DNA of 64,000 bases, taken from positions 1 to 64,000 of the forward strand of contig NZ_CABVPP010000021.1 in the NCBI RefSeq assembly GCF_902499075.1, written 5' to 3'. Positions 17,781 to 26,411 of this stretch are shown piece after piece. Both the position numbers and the translations under genes were made by a program. A model generated the notes under the pieces. That model worked only from the letters and a program-made list of their open reading frames with translations. It made no database searches and was not told the origin of the DNA. Each line of letters begins with the position of its first letter. Position 1 is the stretch's first letter. The DNA is from Burkholderia pseudomultivorans. GTDB lineage: Bacteria > Pseudomonadota > Gammaproteobacteria > Burkholderiales > Burkholderiaceae.

Positions 17781-18227
17781 TTATCTGCGAATCAGAACGC
17801 AGCCGCCGATCAGCAGAGCGATGCCGACGACGCGCGGCACATCGATCGGCCGTTGCACCAGGCCGAACCAGCCGAAGTGATCGATCGTCATCGACGCGAG
17901 CATCTGGCCCGTCACGACCAGCACGAGAAAGGTCGCCGCGCCCAGCTTCGGGATCGTGAAAATGGCGAGCGCGATGAAGATCGCGCCGAACATGCCGCCG
18001 CTGAATGCCCACCACGGGATGCGCGCCGCGAGCGCGGACGACGGCAGCGGATCGCGCAGCACGAGCGCCAGCACGGCCATGCAGGCCAGTCCGAGCGCGT
18101 AACTCGCGAAGCTTGACCACGCGGCTGAATTCAGTGCGCCGCGCAGGTTCGCATTGAGCACCTGCTGCGTCATCAGGCTGACGCCGGCGACGATGGTCAG
18201 GATCGACAGCAGCGCGGCTTGAATCAT
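17781..18227 (-). CDS. DMT-superfamily transporter (DUF606/YdcZ-like)
   Basis: A 148-residue integral membrane protein with four to five hydrophobic helices. The start 'TIVAGVSLMTQQVLNANLRGAL' and the segment 'PWWAFSGGMFGAIFIALAIFTIPKLGAATF' are typical of the DUF606/YdcZ half-size members of the drug/metabolite transporter superfamily, which may dimerise. The substrate is unknown. It is divergent from a LysR gene across a 96-base gap carrying a perfect 11-bp dyad, which implies LysR control. Confidence 0.85.
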   Translation of the reverse strand: MIQAALLSILTIVAGVSLMTQQVLNANLRGALNSAAWSSFASYALGLACMAVLALVLRDPLPSSALAARIPWWAFSGGMFGAIFIALAIFTIPKLGAATFLVLVVTGQMLASMTIDHFGWFGLVQRPIDVPRVVGIALLIGGCVLIRR

Positions 18228-18258
18228 CGGCGTCTCCTTTTACGCAGGGTGGCGAACC

Positions 18259-18292
18259 CATTTGACGACAGCGTCGTCCATGTCGTCAAATG
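18259..18292. promoter_or_regulatory. LysR-type operator dyad
   Basis: Perfect arms CATTTGACGAC and GTCGTCAAATG (11 bp each) with a 12-base spacer, centred in the gap between the divergent DMT transporter and LysR genes. Confidence 0.65.
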
Positions 18293-18323
18293 CCGGAATC
18301 GCGTCTTTCCATGCAGATCAGGC

Positions 18324-19241
18324 ATGCTCAATCCGGCCCATCTCGATCTTTTTCGTGCGGTGATGCGTCATGGCGGCATGACGAGAGCGGCGGAAGCGCT
18401 CGGTATCGGCCAGCCGCATGTCAGTCGCGCGATCGCGCAGCTCGAAGCGGAACTCGGCTTCGCGTTGTTCGTGCGCGGGCACGGCAGCGCGCTGCCGACC
18501 GTCGAGGGAGAAGCGTTCGCGCGCGAAGTCGAGCGTACCTATGCGGGACTCGATCAGCTGCGGCACGCGGCCCGCCAGATACGCGAACGCGGCACGGGTT
18601 CGCTGCGGATCGCGTGCCAGCCGTCGCTCGCGACGACGCTTGTGCCGCGCGCGATCCGGCAGTTGAGCGCGGTCAGTCCCGGCGTGCGCGTGTCGCTTTA
18701 CGTGCCGGGGCCGGACACGATCTGGTCGTGGGCGTCGACCGCGCAGTGCGATGTCGGCCTCGTGCGGCCGCGCGCCGATTATGCGGGCGTGCGAAGCGAA
18801 TCGTTTCTGACCGTCGATGCGGTGTGCGCGGTGCCGCGCCGGCATCCGCTGGCGCGCAAGCGGGCGATCGGGGTATCCGATCTTGCCGGCGTTCCGTTGA
18901 TCGCAGGGGCGCCGGGCGCATTTCAGCAGGCGATCGAAGATGCGTTCGCGCGAGCCGGCGTCGATGCGCATTTTGCACTGATGGCGCAGTACACGGCCGC
19001 ACGGTGCGGTCTGGCGGCGGAAGGCCTCGGGCTCGCGATCGTCGATCCGCTGGCGGCCGGCGAATTGCGCGGCCTGCCGGTCGTGCTGAAGCCTTTTCGG
19101 CCGCGTTTGCGCATCGAGACCGTGCTCGTCCAGCCGGACGGCAGGCCGCCCGATCGTGTCGTCGCGCGTGTCATCGAGCTGCTGAAGGCCGAACGCGATG
19201 CGATGGTGCCGATGTTCGGCGCGGGCGAGGACATCGCGTAG
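18324..19241 (+). CDS. LysR-family transcriptional regulator
   Basis: A 305-residue LysR regulator. The HTH lies at about residues 5-60 (FRAVMRHGGMTRAAEALGIGQPHVSRAIAQLEAELG), and the effector domain covers about 90-295. The start at 18324 gives the canonical N-terminus, whereas upstream in-frame starts run into the operator dyad at 18259-18292. It probably controls the divergent DMT transporter. The effector domain resembles regulators of opine or amino-acid uptake, but only weakly. Confidence 0.92.
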   Translation: MLNPAHLDLFRAVMRHGGMTRAAEALGIGQPHVSRAIAQLEAELGFALFVRGHGSALPTVEGEAFAREVERTYAGLDQLRHAARQIRERGTGSLRIACQPSLATTLVPRAIRQLSAVSPGVRVSLYVPGPDTIWSWASTAQCDVGLVRPRADYAGVRSESFLTVDAVCAVPRRHPLARKRAIGVSDLAGVPLIAGAPGAFQQAIEDAFARAGVDAHFALMAQYTAARCGLAAEGLGLAIVDPLAAGELRGLPVVLKPFRPRLRIETVLVQPDGRPPDRVVARVIELLKAERDAMVPMFGAGEDIA

Positions 19242-19298
19242 GCGCGCGATGGGCACGAAGCGATAAAAAACGGGACGCGGAAAGCTCCCGAAACCCGG

Positions 19299-19335
19299 AA
19301 AAAAGAGCGACACCCCGGCCCCGCCGGAATGTCGC
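19299..19335 (-). terminator. Rho-independent terminator for the ALDH-gbuA side
   Basis: On the minus strand a stem GCGACA...TGTCGC, with an inner CCGG pairing, is followed by CT then six T (19304-19299). It lies 25 bases after the aldehyde dehydrogenase stop and facing the LysR gene end. Confidence 0.65.
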
Positions 19336-19359
19336 CCACGGCTTCGACAGCCGCGCCGA

Positions 19360-20841
19360 TCAGTCGACCGCCCGCATCGCGTGTCGCAGTTCCTGATAGC
19401 TGCGCAGCCCCGCGATGCCGAGTTCGCGTCCGATCCCGCTCAGCCCGAATCCGCCCCAGCATACGTGCGGATAGATGAGCTGCGGCGCATTGATCCAGAC
19501 CAACCCCGCCCGCACGCGCGACTGAAACTGCTTCGCGACTGCCGCATCGCGCGTCACCACCGTCGCGACGAGCCCGTAGCGCGTATCGTTTGCGAGCGCG
19601 ATCGCTTCATCGTCGGTGCGGAACGACTTCACGCAGGCGACGGGGCCGAACACTTCGTCGGTCCACAGCAGGTTGTCGGCCGTCGGTTCGGCGATCACGA
19701 CGGGCGCCATGAAGAAGCCGTCGCCGCCCGCATCGGCGACGCGCCCGCTGAACGCGACGCGCGCGCCCGTGTCGATGCCCTGCTTCAGCATCGCATCGAC
19801 GCGCGCACGCTGTGCGGCCGAGATCAGCGGTCCCATCGCGACCTGCTCCGCAGCCGGCGGCGCGACGACCAGTGCGCGCACGGCCGTCTCGAACGCGGCC
19901 ATGAAGCTGCGATAGACGCTGTCGTGCACGAGGATGCGCGCGGTCGCCGAGCACATCTGGCCGGCGTTCGTGAACGCGCCCGCGACCGCGAGCGACACCG
20001 CGAGATCGAGGTCGGCGTCGTCGCGCACGATCAGCGCCGACTTGCCGCCGAGTTCGAGCGTCACGCGCTTCATGTCCTCGGCCGCGGCCTGCATCACCTT
20101 GCGGCCGGCGGCGGTGCTGCCGGTAAACGAGATCTTGTCGATCAGCGGATGCGCGGTCAGCGCCGCGCCGACCTCGGCGCCGCCGTTCACGATGTTGACG
20201 ACGCCGGCCGGCACGCCGGCTTCGATCGCGATGTCGATCAGCGCGTGCTCGGCCGGCGACGTCAGTTCGGACGGCTTCAGCACGACCGCGCAGCCGGCCG
20301 CGAGCGCGGGCGCGAGCTTCCATGCGGTCGTGACCATCGGGAAGTTCCACGGCACGATCAGCGCGGCGACGCCGACCGCATCATGGAAGCGCTCGGCCGC
20401 GACCGTATCGGCCGGCAGCGCGACCGGCTCGGCGGCGAACGTCGCGGGGTCTTCGCACAGCTGCGCGTAGTACGCGAACGTCGCGGCGACGTCGCCGACA
20501 TCGGCTTGCGCTTCGAACGGCGGCTTGCCGCTGACCTGCATCTGCAGCGCGGCCAAGCGCTCGCTGTCGGCTTCGACGCGCGCTGCGATCTTCGCGAGAA
20601 TCCGGCCGCGCTCGGCAGGCGGCGTGTCGCGCCAGCCGGCGAATGCGTCGCGCGCGGCGCGCACCGCGGCGTCGACATGCGCGGCGGTCGCGAATTCCTG
20701 CCAGCCGATCGTCTCGCCGGTCGATGCATTGCAGATCGGCGCGCCCGCGTCGTCCGAGTGCGTGCGCACGGGCAGGCCGGCGATGCGCGCGGCGGGCAGC
20801 ACGAGCGTCGCGGCGGAAAGGGAAAAGTCAGCGGTGGACAT
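19360..20841 (-). CDS. NAD(P)-dependent aldehyde dehydrogenase (probably guanidino/aminobutyraldehyde type)
   Basis: A 493-residue aldehyde dehydrogenase with all key residues: PWNF at 164-167, general base Glu263 (LELGGKSA) and nucleophile Cys297 (NAGQMCSATARI). It oxidises an aldehyde to the acid with NAD(P)+. The immediate upstream gene is guanidinobutyrase, so 4-guanidinobutyraldehyde (KauB-like step of arginine transamination) or 4-aminobutyraldehyde is the likely substrate. I chose the ATG at 20841; an ATG at 20850 is nine bases upstream but has its ribosome site too close. A terminator follows. Confidence 0.88.
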   Translation of the reverse strand: MSTADFSLSAATLVLPAARIAGLPVRTHSDDAGAPICNASTGETIGWQEFATAAHVDAAVRAARDAFAGWRDTPPAERGRILAKIAARVEADSERLAALQMQVSGKPPFEAQADVGDVAATFAYYAQLCEDPATFAAEPVALPADTVAAERFHDAVGVAALIVPWNFPMVTTAWKLAPALAAGCAVVLKPSELTSPAEHALIDIAIEAGVPAGVVNIVNGGAEVGAALTAHPLIDKISFTGSTAAGRKVMQAAAEDMKRVTLELGGKSALIVRDDADLDLAVSLAVAGAFTNAGQMCSATARILVHDSVYRSFMAAFETAVRALVVAPPAAEQVAMGPLISAAQRARVDAMLKQGIDTGARVAFSGRVADAGGDGFFMAPVVIAEPTADNLLWTDEVFGPVACVKSFRTDDEAIALANDTRYGLVATVVTRDAAVAKQFQSRVRAGLVWINAPQLIYPHVCWGGFGLSGIGRELGIAGLRSYQELRHAMRAVD

Positions 20842-20868
20842 GGCGGTCATCCTGTCGGTGTGAGCGGG

Positions 20869-21819
20869 TTAGCGGTAGTTGACGCCCGGCATCACGCAGA
20901 GCATCTCGAACGCGAGGTTCGCGCCGACGAGCGCAGTGGTGCCGGCCGGATCGTACGGCGGCGACACTTCGACGAGGTCCGCACCGACGATGTTGAGCCC
21001 TTTCATCCCGCGCACGATCTCGAGGCCCTGCTGCACGGACAGGCCGCCGACTTCGGGCGTGCCGGTGCCGGGCGCGAACGACGGATCGAGGCCGTCGATG
21101 TCGAAGCTCAGGTAGACGGGCGTGTCGCCGACGCGTTCGCGCACCTGCGCCATCAGCGGCGCGAGCGACTTGTTCCAGCATTCCTCGGCCTGCACGACGG
21201 TGAAGCCCTGTGCGCGGCACCAGTCGAAATCGTCCGCGTGATAGCCGGTGCCGCGCAGGCCGATCTGCGTGACCTTGTCGCATTGCAGCAGCCCGTCCTC
21301 GACCGCGCGGCGGAACGGCGTGCCGTGCGCGATCTTCTCGCCGAACATCGTGTCGTTGACGTCCGCGTGCGCGTCGACATGCACGACCGCGACCTTGCCG
21401 TACTTGCGGTGCAGCGCGCGCAGGATCGGCCACGCGATCGTGTGGTCGCCGCCGAGCGTGATCGGCCGGCAGCCGTTCGCGACGATCCGGTCGTAGGCTT
21501 CCTCGATGCGGCGCACCGAGTCCTTCAGGTCGTACGGATTGGTCGCGACGTCGCCGATGTCGGCGACCTGCAGCGAATCGAACGGTGCGGCGCGCGTGGC
21601 CATGTTGTACGGGCGCAGCAGCACGGATTCGGAGCGAATCTGCCGCGGGCCGAAGCGCGAGCCGGAGCGATTCGACGTGCCGAGATCGAGCGGCACGCCG
21701 ACGAAGCAGACGTCGAGTCCGTCGGTCGTGTCGGCCTGCGGCAGGCGCATCATCGTGGCGATGCCGCCGAAGCGCGGCATCTCGTTGCCGCCCAGCGGCT
21801 GGTTCAGTTCGCGGTGCAT
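20869..21819 (-). CDS. gbuA: Guanidinobutyrase (ureohydrolase family)
   Basis: A 316-residue ureohydrolase that hydrolyses a guanidino group to urea. The Mn ligands are visible: His126 (GGDH), Asp149, His151 and Asp153 (HVDAHAD), and Asp240/Asp242 (SFDIDGLDPSFAPGTGTPE). The N-terminus (LNQPLGGNEMPRFGGIATMMRLP) is that of Pseudomonas-type GbuA rather than E. coli agmatinase. The product would be 4-aminobutyrate. It lies upstream of the aldehyde dehydrogenase on the same strand (27-base gap). Agmatinase activity is the main alternative. Confidence 0.88.
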   Translation of the reverse strand: MHRELNQPLGGNEMPRFGGIATMMRLPQADTTDGLDVCFVGVPLDLGTSNRSGSRFGPRQIRSESVLLRPYNMATRAAPFDSLQVADIGDVATNPYDLKDSVRRIEEAYDRIVANGCRPITLGGDHTIAWPILRALHRKYGKVAVVHVDAHADVNDTMFGEKIAHGTPFRRAVEDGLLQCDKVTQIGLRGTGYHADDFDWCRAQGFTVVQAEECWNKSLAPLMAQVRERVGDTPVYLSFDIDGLDPSFAPGTGTPEVGGLSVQQGLEIVRGMKGLNIVGADLVEVSPPYDPAGTTALVGANLAFEMLCVMPGVNYR

Positions 21820-21972
21820 GGGGCCGTCTCCTCTTTCTGATGAAAAACGATCGGCCGATGGTAGAGGAGAACGCCCGCGCGAAGATTTTGAAGTCGCAAC
21901 GTTTACATCGACGGGTCTCGATGCAAGCGGCGCCGCCGCATCGACGCGGCGGTATCGAACGCGGCGGCGCGT

Positions 21973-22830
21973 TCAGCCGGCGATCGGCGGCGCTGCTGGG
22001 GCGTTGGCGGCAGCGCCCCACGCGGCGAGTTCGCGCTTGGTGCGCACGCCGAGCTTCGCGAACGCACGCTTCACGTACGACTCGGCCGACGCGACGCGCA
22101 CGCCGAGGATCGCGGCGGTCTCGGGCACGGTCTTGCCGGACAGCAGGTGCTTGCAGGTTTCGTATTCGCGCTTCGACAGCTTCACGTTGTCGGCGGCGAG
22201 GCGCGCGTCGAACTGCGCGAGCGGATGCACGTCGGGCGTCGGATGCGCGACGCGCCGCACGGCGGTCGTCGACGCGTGCAGTTCGAGCAGCGGAAACAGC
22301 ACGTCGCTGATGCTGCGAAAGCGGTTCATCTCGGCGAGCGTGAACGGCGGCCGGTCGCGGCCGCGTTCGAGCGCGATCGAGTGCTGCGAATAGCGCGTGC
22401 CGCGCGCGAGCACGCATTCGTGGCCGATCCGCACGTCGTCGAACAGGCGCTGGCGGAATTCGCCTGGCGGGATCGCCGCGATGTCGCGCACGACGAGCAT
22501 CGTGCCGGTCTTGCCGCGCAAGCCCGCGAACAGCGGGTCGCTGTCGAGAAAGCGCTCGTAGTAGAGCGTCATCACGTCGGAGATTTCCGCGGTCTCGGTG
22601 CCGATGCCGCTGCTGCCGATCCATTCGCAACGATAGCCGGTCGGCATCGTGCCGTCGACGCGCGAGCGTTCGACATGCGCGACGTCGAGCGGCACCACTT
22701 CGTTGAGCAGCTGCGTGAGGCGCGGCACGAAGTGCGGCGTGCCGACCGTTTCGATCAGTTCGCCGAGCGCCTTGAACGACACGTTGAAACGGTCGGTGTC
22801 GCGGTGGAAGGGGTTCACGTTGAGCAGCAT
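21973..22830 (-). CDS. LuxR-type HTH transcriptional regulator (paralogue 1)
   Basis: A 285-residue regulator with a C-terminal LuxR/FixJ helix-turn-helix (about 213-270: LSKREYETCKHLLSGKTVPETAAILGVRVASAESYVKRAFAKLGVRTKRELAAW). The N-terminal 200 residues form a sensory domain that is not a classical acyl-homoserine-lactone domain but has a related length. It is paralogous to the regulator at 27372-28202. It is divergent from the cupin/oxidase/MFS genes, with a 28-bp element in the gap, so it probably activates that promoter in response to an amine or its catabolite. Confidence 0.88.
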   Translation of the reverse strand: MLLNVNPFHRDTDRFNVSFKALGELIETVGTPHFVPRLTQLLNEVVPLDVAHVERSRVDGTMPTGYRCEWIGSSGIGTETAEISDVMTLYYERFLDSDPLFAGLRGKTGTMLVVRDIAAIPPGEFRQRLFDDVRIGHECVLARGTRYSQHSIALERGRDRPPFTLAEMNRFRSISDVLFPLLELHASTTAVRRVAHPTPDVHPLAQFDARLAADNVKLSKREYETCKHLLSGKTVPETAAILGVRVASAESYVKRAFAKLGVRTKRELAAWGAAANAPAAPPIAG

Positions 22831-22953
22831 GCGGTCCCCGATGGAAAAGGCCTGCGGAAAAGCGCGCGGATTGTAGCGTCCGCAACGGCAAACGTCATTA
22901 GGGAGAAATACCGGCTCCCGCCGTTTCGAGGCGCGCCCATCGCGAAACGCGGC

Positions 22954-22981
22954 TTGTCCCCCCCGGAGGGGGGCATACCGG
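22954..22981 (+). promoter_or_regulatory. 28-bp shared promoter element, copy 1
   Basis: Pattern TTGTCCCCCCC, GGA, then GGGGGGCATACCGG; it lies 60 bases before the cupin ATG. The same 28-base layout recurs at 28316 and 30229. See the finding on the shared element. Confidence 0.55.
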
Positions 22982-22999
22982 GGCAGTGTAAATGAGTAA

Positions 23000-23034
23000 C
23001 TTTGTCTCTGCTTTTTTTAATCAAGAGACGAAAG
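23000..23034 (+). promoter_or_regulatory. Possible stem-loop in cupin leader
   Basis: CTTTGTCTCT (23000-23009) can pair with AGAGACGAAAG (23024-23034) with one bulge; the loop is T-rich. It ends six bases before the cupin ATG and covers where a ribosome site should be, so it could tune translation. Confidence 0.35.
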
Positions 23035-23040
23035 ATTCAG

Positions 23041-23385
23041 ATGACCAAACTGATCAAGGACATCCTGCCGCTGGGCGCAGGCGTGGGCGAATTCACGAAG
23101 CTCGACTTCGGGATGGACGAAAGCGACTGGCGCGCGGCCGAAGGCAAGAGCGGCAACTACATCATCGGCTGGTGGGAAGGCAAGGTCGGCTCGGTCGAGT
23201 TTCCGGCTACCGAGGCCGACGAAGCCGTGTGGCTCGTCGAGGGTCGGATCGCGCTGACCGACGTCGAAGGCAACCGCAAGGAATTCACGCCGGGCCAGGG
23301 CTATCTGCTGCCGGCCGGTTTCGCGGGGCGCTGGGAGACGATCGAGGACGCGAAGAAGTTCTACGTGCTGCTCGAGAAGTCGTGA
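23041..23385 (+). CDS. Cupin-domain protein (DUF861 type)
   Basis: A 114-residue single-domain cupin. The region 'WWEGKVGSVEFPATEADEAVWLVEGRIALTDVEGNRKEFTPGQGYLLPAGFAGRWE' shows the two cupin motifs in the DUF861 (ethanolamine utilisation / ureidoglycolate-like) style, with few metal-binding His. Homologues are often found beside FAD amine oxidases. The start at 23041 lacks a strong ribosome site and is preceded by a stem-loop. It is first in a plus-strand set with the FAD oxidase and an MFS transporter. Confidence 0.85.
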   Translation: MTKLIKDILPLGAGVGEFTKLDFGMDESDWRAAEGKSGNYIIGWWEGKVGSVEFPATEADEAVWLVEGRIALTDVEGNRKEFTPGQGYLLPAGFAGRWETIEDAKKFYVLLEKS

Positions 23386-23535
23386 TGTCAGAAGCTGCCG
23401 CCGTGGTGTCGTCGTCCGTGTGACGCGCGCCCGGCGGCGGTTTCGTTTTGGATCGTCCGCACGCGCAGTCCGTCGCGCGCCGTACACGGCGCACCGGCAG
23501 GCCGCGCGCGGGCGAGCGGGCCGGGATCACGTGGC

Positions 23536-25002
23536 ATGGCTGGAATCATGGAAATGGAAGTCAAGGAAGCAAAACCGACCGCACCGGTGCACGCGACGCG
23601 CGGCGTGCCGGTCGCGCTGAGCGTCGAGCAGGCGCTCGCGAACACGAAGCTGTTCCCGTACTGGCTCGACAATCCGGCCGCGCCGGCGACCGAGCCGGAA
23701 CTCGTCGGCGACGTGACGGCCGACCTGCTGATCGTCGGCGGCGGGTTCACCGGGCTGTGGTCGGCCGTGCAGGCGAAGGAACAGATGCCGCACCTGAACG
23801 TGGTGCTGATCGAGGCCGGCAAGGTCGCGCACGGTGCGTCGGGGCGCGCGGGCGGGATCATCTCGACGTCGGTGATGCATGGGCTGCCGAACGCAGTGCG
23901 CGTATTCCCGAACGATATCGCGCAGCTCGAGGAATTCGGTCATCGCAACCTCGACGGCTTCGAGGACACGCTGAAGCGCTACGACATCGATGCCGACATC
24001 GAATGGAACGGCGAGATGACGGTCGCGGTCGATCCCGAGCATCTCGCGCACCTGAAGGGCGATTACGACCTGCATCGCGAATACGGGCACAACGTCGTGC
24101 TGCTGAATCGCGAGGAAACGCTCGAGCAGCTGAACTCGCCGCTGTTCGCGGGCGCGCTGTGGTCGCGCAATCGCAGCGGCATCGTACATCCGGCGAAGCT
24201 CGCGTGGGGGCTCAAGCGTGCGGCGCTGTCGCTCGGCGTGAAGCTGTACGAGCACACGCCGCTGACGACCGTGACCGACGAAGGCAGCACCGTCTACGTG
24301 AAGACGCCGAAGGGCAGCGTGCGCGCGCCGCGCGTGATGTTCGGCAGCGGCACAGCGAAAGTCGGGATTTCCGACATCAACCGCCGCGTGATGCAGGTGC
24401 GCGACCACGTGCTCGCGACCGAGCCGCTGACCGACGAGCAGCTTGTGCGGATCGGCTGGAAGAACCGGCAGGGGATATACGACACGCGCACGCAGCTGAA
24501 CTATTTCCGCCTGACAAAGAACAACAACATCATCTTCGGCGGGCTGGTGAGCTATCACTTCGACGGCGACCCCGACCCGCACCAGGACGGCAAGCGCGAA
24601 ACCTACTACCGGCTCGCGCAGGCGTTCTACCGGACCTTCCCGCAACTGAGCGACGTGCGCTTCTCGCACGCGTGGGGCGGCCCGATCGACTACTGCTCGC
24701 GCGGCTCGGTATTCGCGAAGCGCTACCTCGGCGACAAGGCCGTGTTCGTCGCGGGCTATACGGGCTTCGGCGTCGCGGCGAGCCGCTTCGGCGCGTTCAT
24801 GGGCCTGAACATCCTGTTCGATCGCGACAGCCCCGAGCGCAAGCTCGACATCGCGAACCAGAGTCCGACCTATATCCCGCCCGAACCGATGCGCTGGGTC
24901 GCCGCGAAGATCACGTTCCATGCGTTCGACGGCGCCGATGCCGAAGGCGGCTGGAAGCGTGCATGGATCAGCGGCCTGAAGGCGATGGGCTTCCCGATGT
25001 AA
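23536..25002 (+). CDS. FAD-dependent amine oxidase (DAO family, PuuB-like)
   Basis: A 488-residue flavoprotein oxidoreductase of the DAO family. The Rossmann motif LLIVGGGFTGLWSAVQ lies near residues 58-73, a second FAD contact at 'GASGRAGGIISTS' (about 97-110), and the C-terminal FAD motif 'AVFVAGYTGFGVAASRFGAFMG' near 400. The layout matches gamma-glutamylputrescine oxidase and related oxidases that release an aldehyde, H2O2 and ammonia. With the aldehyde dehydrogenase and guanidinobutyrase nearby it would supply the aldehyde. A start at 23548 is also possible. Confidence 0.85.
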   Translation: MAGIMEMEVKEAKPTAPVHATRGVPVALSVEQALANTKLFPYWLDNPAAPATEPELVGDVTADLLIVGGGFTGLWSAVQAKEQMPHLNVVLIEAGKVAHGASGRAGGIISTSVMHGLPNAVRVFPNDIAQLEEFGHRNLDGFEDTLKRYDIDADIEWNGEMTVAVDPEHLAHLKGDYDLHREYGHNVVLLNREETLEQLNSPLFAGALWSRNRSGIVHPAKLAWGLKRAALSLGVKLYEHTPLTTVTDEGSTVYVKTPKGSVRAPRVMFGSGTAKVGISDINRRVMQVRDHVLATEPLTDEQLVRIGWKNRQGIYDTRTQLNYFRLTKNNNIIFGGLVSYHFDGDPDPHQDGKRETYYRLAQAFYRTFPQLSDVRFSHAWGGPIDYCSRGSVFAKRYLGDKAVFVAGYTGFGVAASRFGAFMGLNILFDRDSPERKLDIANQSPTYIPPEPMRWVAAKITFHAFDGADAEGGWKRAWISGLKAMGFPM

Positions 25003-25054
25003 GCGGCGCGGCGGTCCGGAGCCGGGCCGCCGCGCGGCGCATCCCATGAGGAGA

Positions 25055-25073
25055 CTGTCCGCGCAGCGGACAG
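25055..25073. promoter_or_regulatory. Perfect hairpin between oxidase and MFS genes
   Basis: CTGTCCGC-GCA-GCGGACAG, 8 pairs, sixteen bases before the MFS start and just after a GAGGAG. It may be an RNA stem separating expression of the two genes. Confidence 0.4.
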
Positions 25074-25088
25074 CGAGAGAGACACCGG

Positions 25089-26279
25089 ATGAACGTAGTG
25101 AACATACAAGATGAAGCGCGACAGGGAAGCGCTCGGTTCGTCGTCGTGATGCTGCTGCTCGGCATACTCGGGCCGACGGTATTCCTCGGCCTGCCCGCGA
25201 TCGTCGGGCAGGTCGAGCGTCATTGGGGCTTCGGCGAGGCCGCGCTCGGCCTGTCGAGCTTCGTCGAGGTGCTCGGCGAATCGACCGGCACGCTGCTGGT
25301 CGCGTTCGTGCTCGGGCGGCAGCCGGTGCGGCTCGTGCTGGCAGGCGCGGTCACGCTCGCGGCCGGCGCGAACCTCGGCACGCTCGCGACGCACGGGCTC
25401 GTCGCATATTCGATGCTGCAGTTCATCGCGGGCGTCGGTTCGGGCGGGCTGAACGGCATCGCGCTGCGCTACCTATCGTATTCGCGTCGGCCGGAACGCA
25501 ATCTCGGCTTGATGCTGATGGGCCAGGTGCTGTGGAGCATGATGCTGCTCGCATATGTGTTCCCGATGCTGAGCGGCCTGTGGGGTGCGTATGGCGTGTT
25601 CGGCTTCGTCGCGACGGTGCTCGGCGTGTTCGTGCTGGCGACCCCGTTGTTCCACCACGGCGAGACGCTGGCCGCGCCGGTACCCGCGGGCGCGGCGGGC
25701 CGCATCGACCGCAGCGGCGCGATGCTCGTGCTGTGCGCGCAGCTTGCGCTGTACGGCGGCGTCGGCGTCGTGTGGACCTTCCTCGAGAAGATCGGCACCG
25801 ATGCGGGCCTGAGCGCGAAAGCCGTGTCGCTGGTGCTCGGCATCGCGAACGTCGCGAGCCTCGCGATCTGCGCGGCGATGCCGAAGCTCGGCGTCGGCGC
25901 GGGCCTGCGCCGCTGGGCGCTGCTGAACCTCGGCGGCTGCGCGGTCGCGGCCGTGCTGCTCGCGATGCCGGCGTCGCCCGTGACGTTCGCGCTCGGCGCG
26001 GTCGTGTTCATCGGCTGCTGGACGGGCGGCGCGCTGCTGATCTACGCGACGATTCCGCAGTACGACCTGGTCGGGAAGTCGGCCGCGCTGTCGCCGGGCT
26101 GCGTCGCGCTCGGTTACGGCGTCGGGTCGGTCGCCGGCGGTTCGCTGATCGAGAACACCGGCACGCAGTCGGCGCTGATCGCGGCGATCGTGCTGTGTGC
26201 GATCGCGTTCCTCTGCTACGTGCGGCTGCGGCCCGCGGTGTTCGGTATGAATCAGGCGCTCGCGGCGACGCCGGAGTGA
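25089..26279 (+). CDS. MFS transporter
   Basis: A 396-residue major facilitator with about twelve hydrophobic helices, a short N-terminal tail and a central loop near residue 200. No strong subfamily motif is visible beyond the general fold, so the substrate is not predictable from sequence. The context (87 bases after the amine oxidase, same strand) suggests import or export of the amine or its oxidation product. The next gene, a LysR regulator, is co-directional. Confidence 0.85.
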   Translation: MNVVNIQDEARQGSARFVVVMLLLGILGPTVFLGLPAIVGQVERHWGFGEAALGLSSFVEVLGESTGTLLVAFVLGRQPVRLVLAGAVTLAAGANLGTLATHGLVAYSMLQFIAGVGSGGLNGIALRYLSYSRRPERNLGLMLMGQVLWSMMLLAYVFPMLSGLWGAYGVFGFVATVLGVFVLATPLFHHGETLAAPVPAGAAGRIDRSGAMLVLCAQLALYGGVGVVWTFLEKIGTDAGLSAKAVSLVLGIANVASLAICAAMPKLGVGAGLRRWALLNLGGCAVAAVLLAMPASPVTFALGAVVFIGCWTGGALLIYATIPQYDLVGKSAALSPGCVALGYGVGSVAGGSLIENTGTQSALIAAIVLCAIAFLCYVRLRPAVFGMNQALAATPE

Positions 26280-26411
26280 CGTGACGGGTGCGGTGCGCGC
26301 CGATGCCGATGGCGGCGCGCGTCCGAATCGGGTTCATCGGCGCGGGTGGCCGGCGTCGCGCACAGCGCGCCGGGCCGGCCCGACAACGCGCGCATGCGCA
26401 GCGGCTTCAGC

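Noticed and set aside
22954-22981. Rho-independent terminator made by the C-run/G-run
   Set aside because: It has no T run after it, recurs at two other promoters with the same spacing to a -10, and sits upstream rather than downstream of genes.
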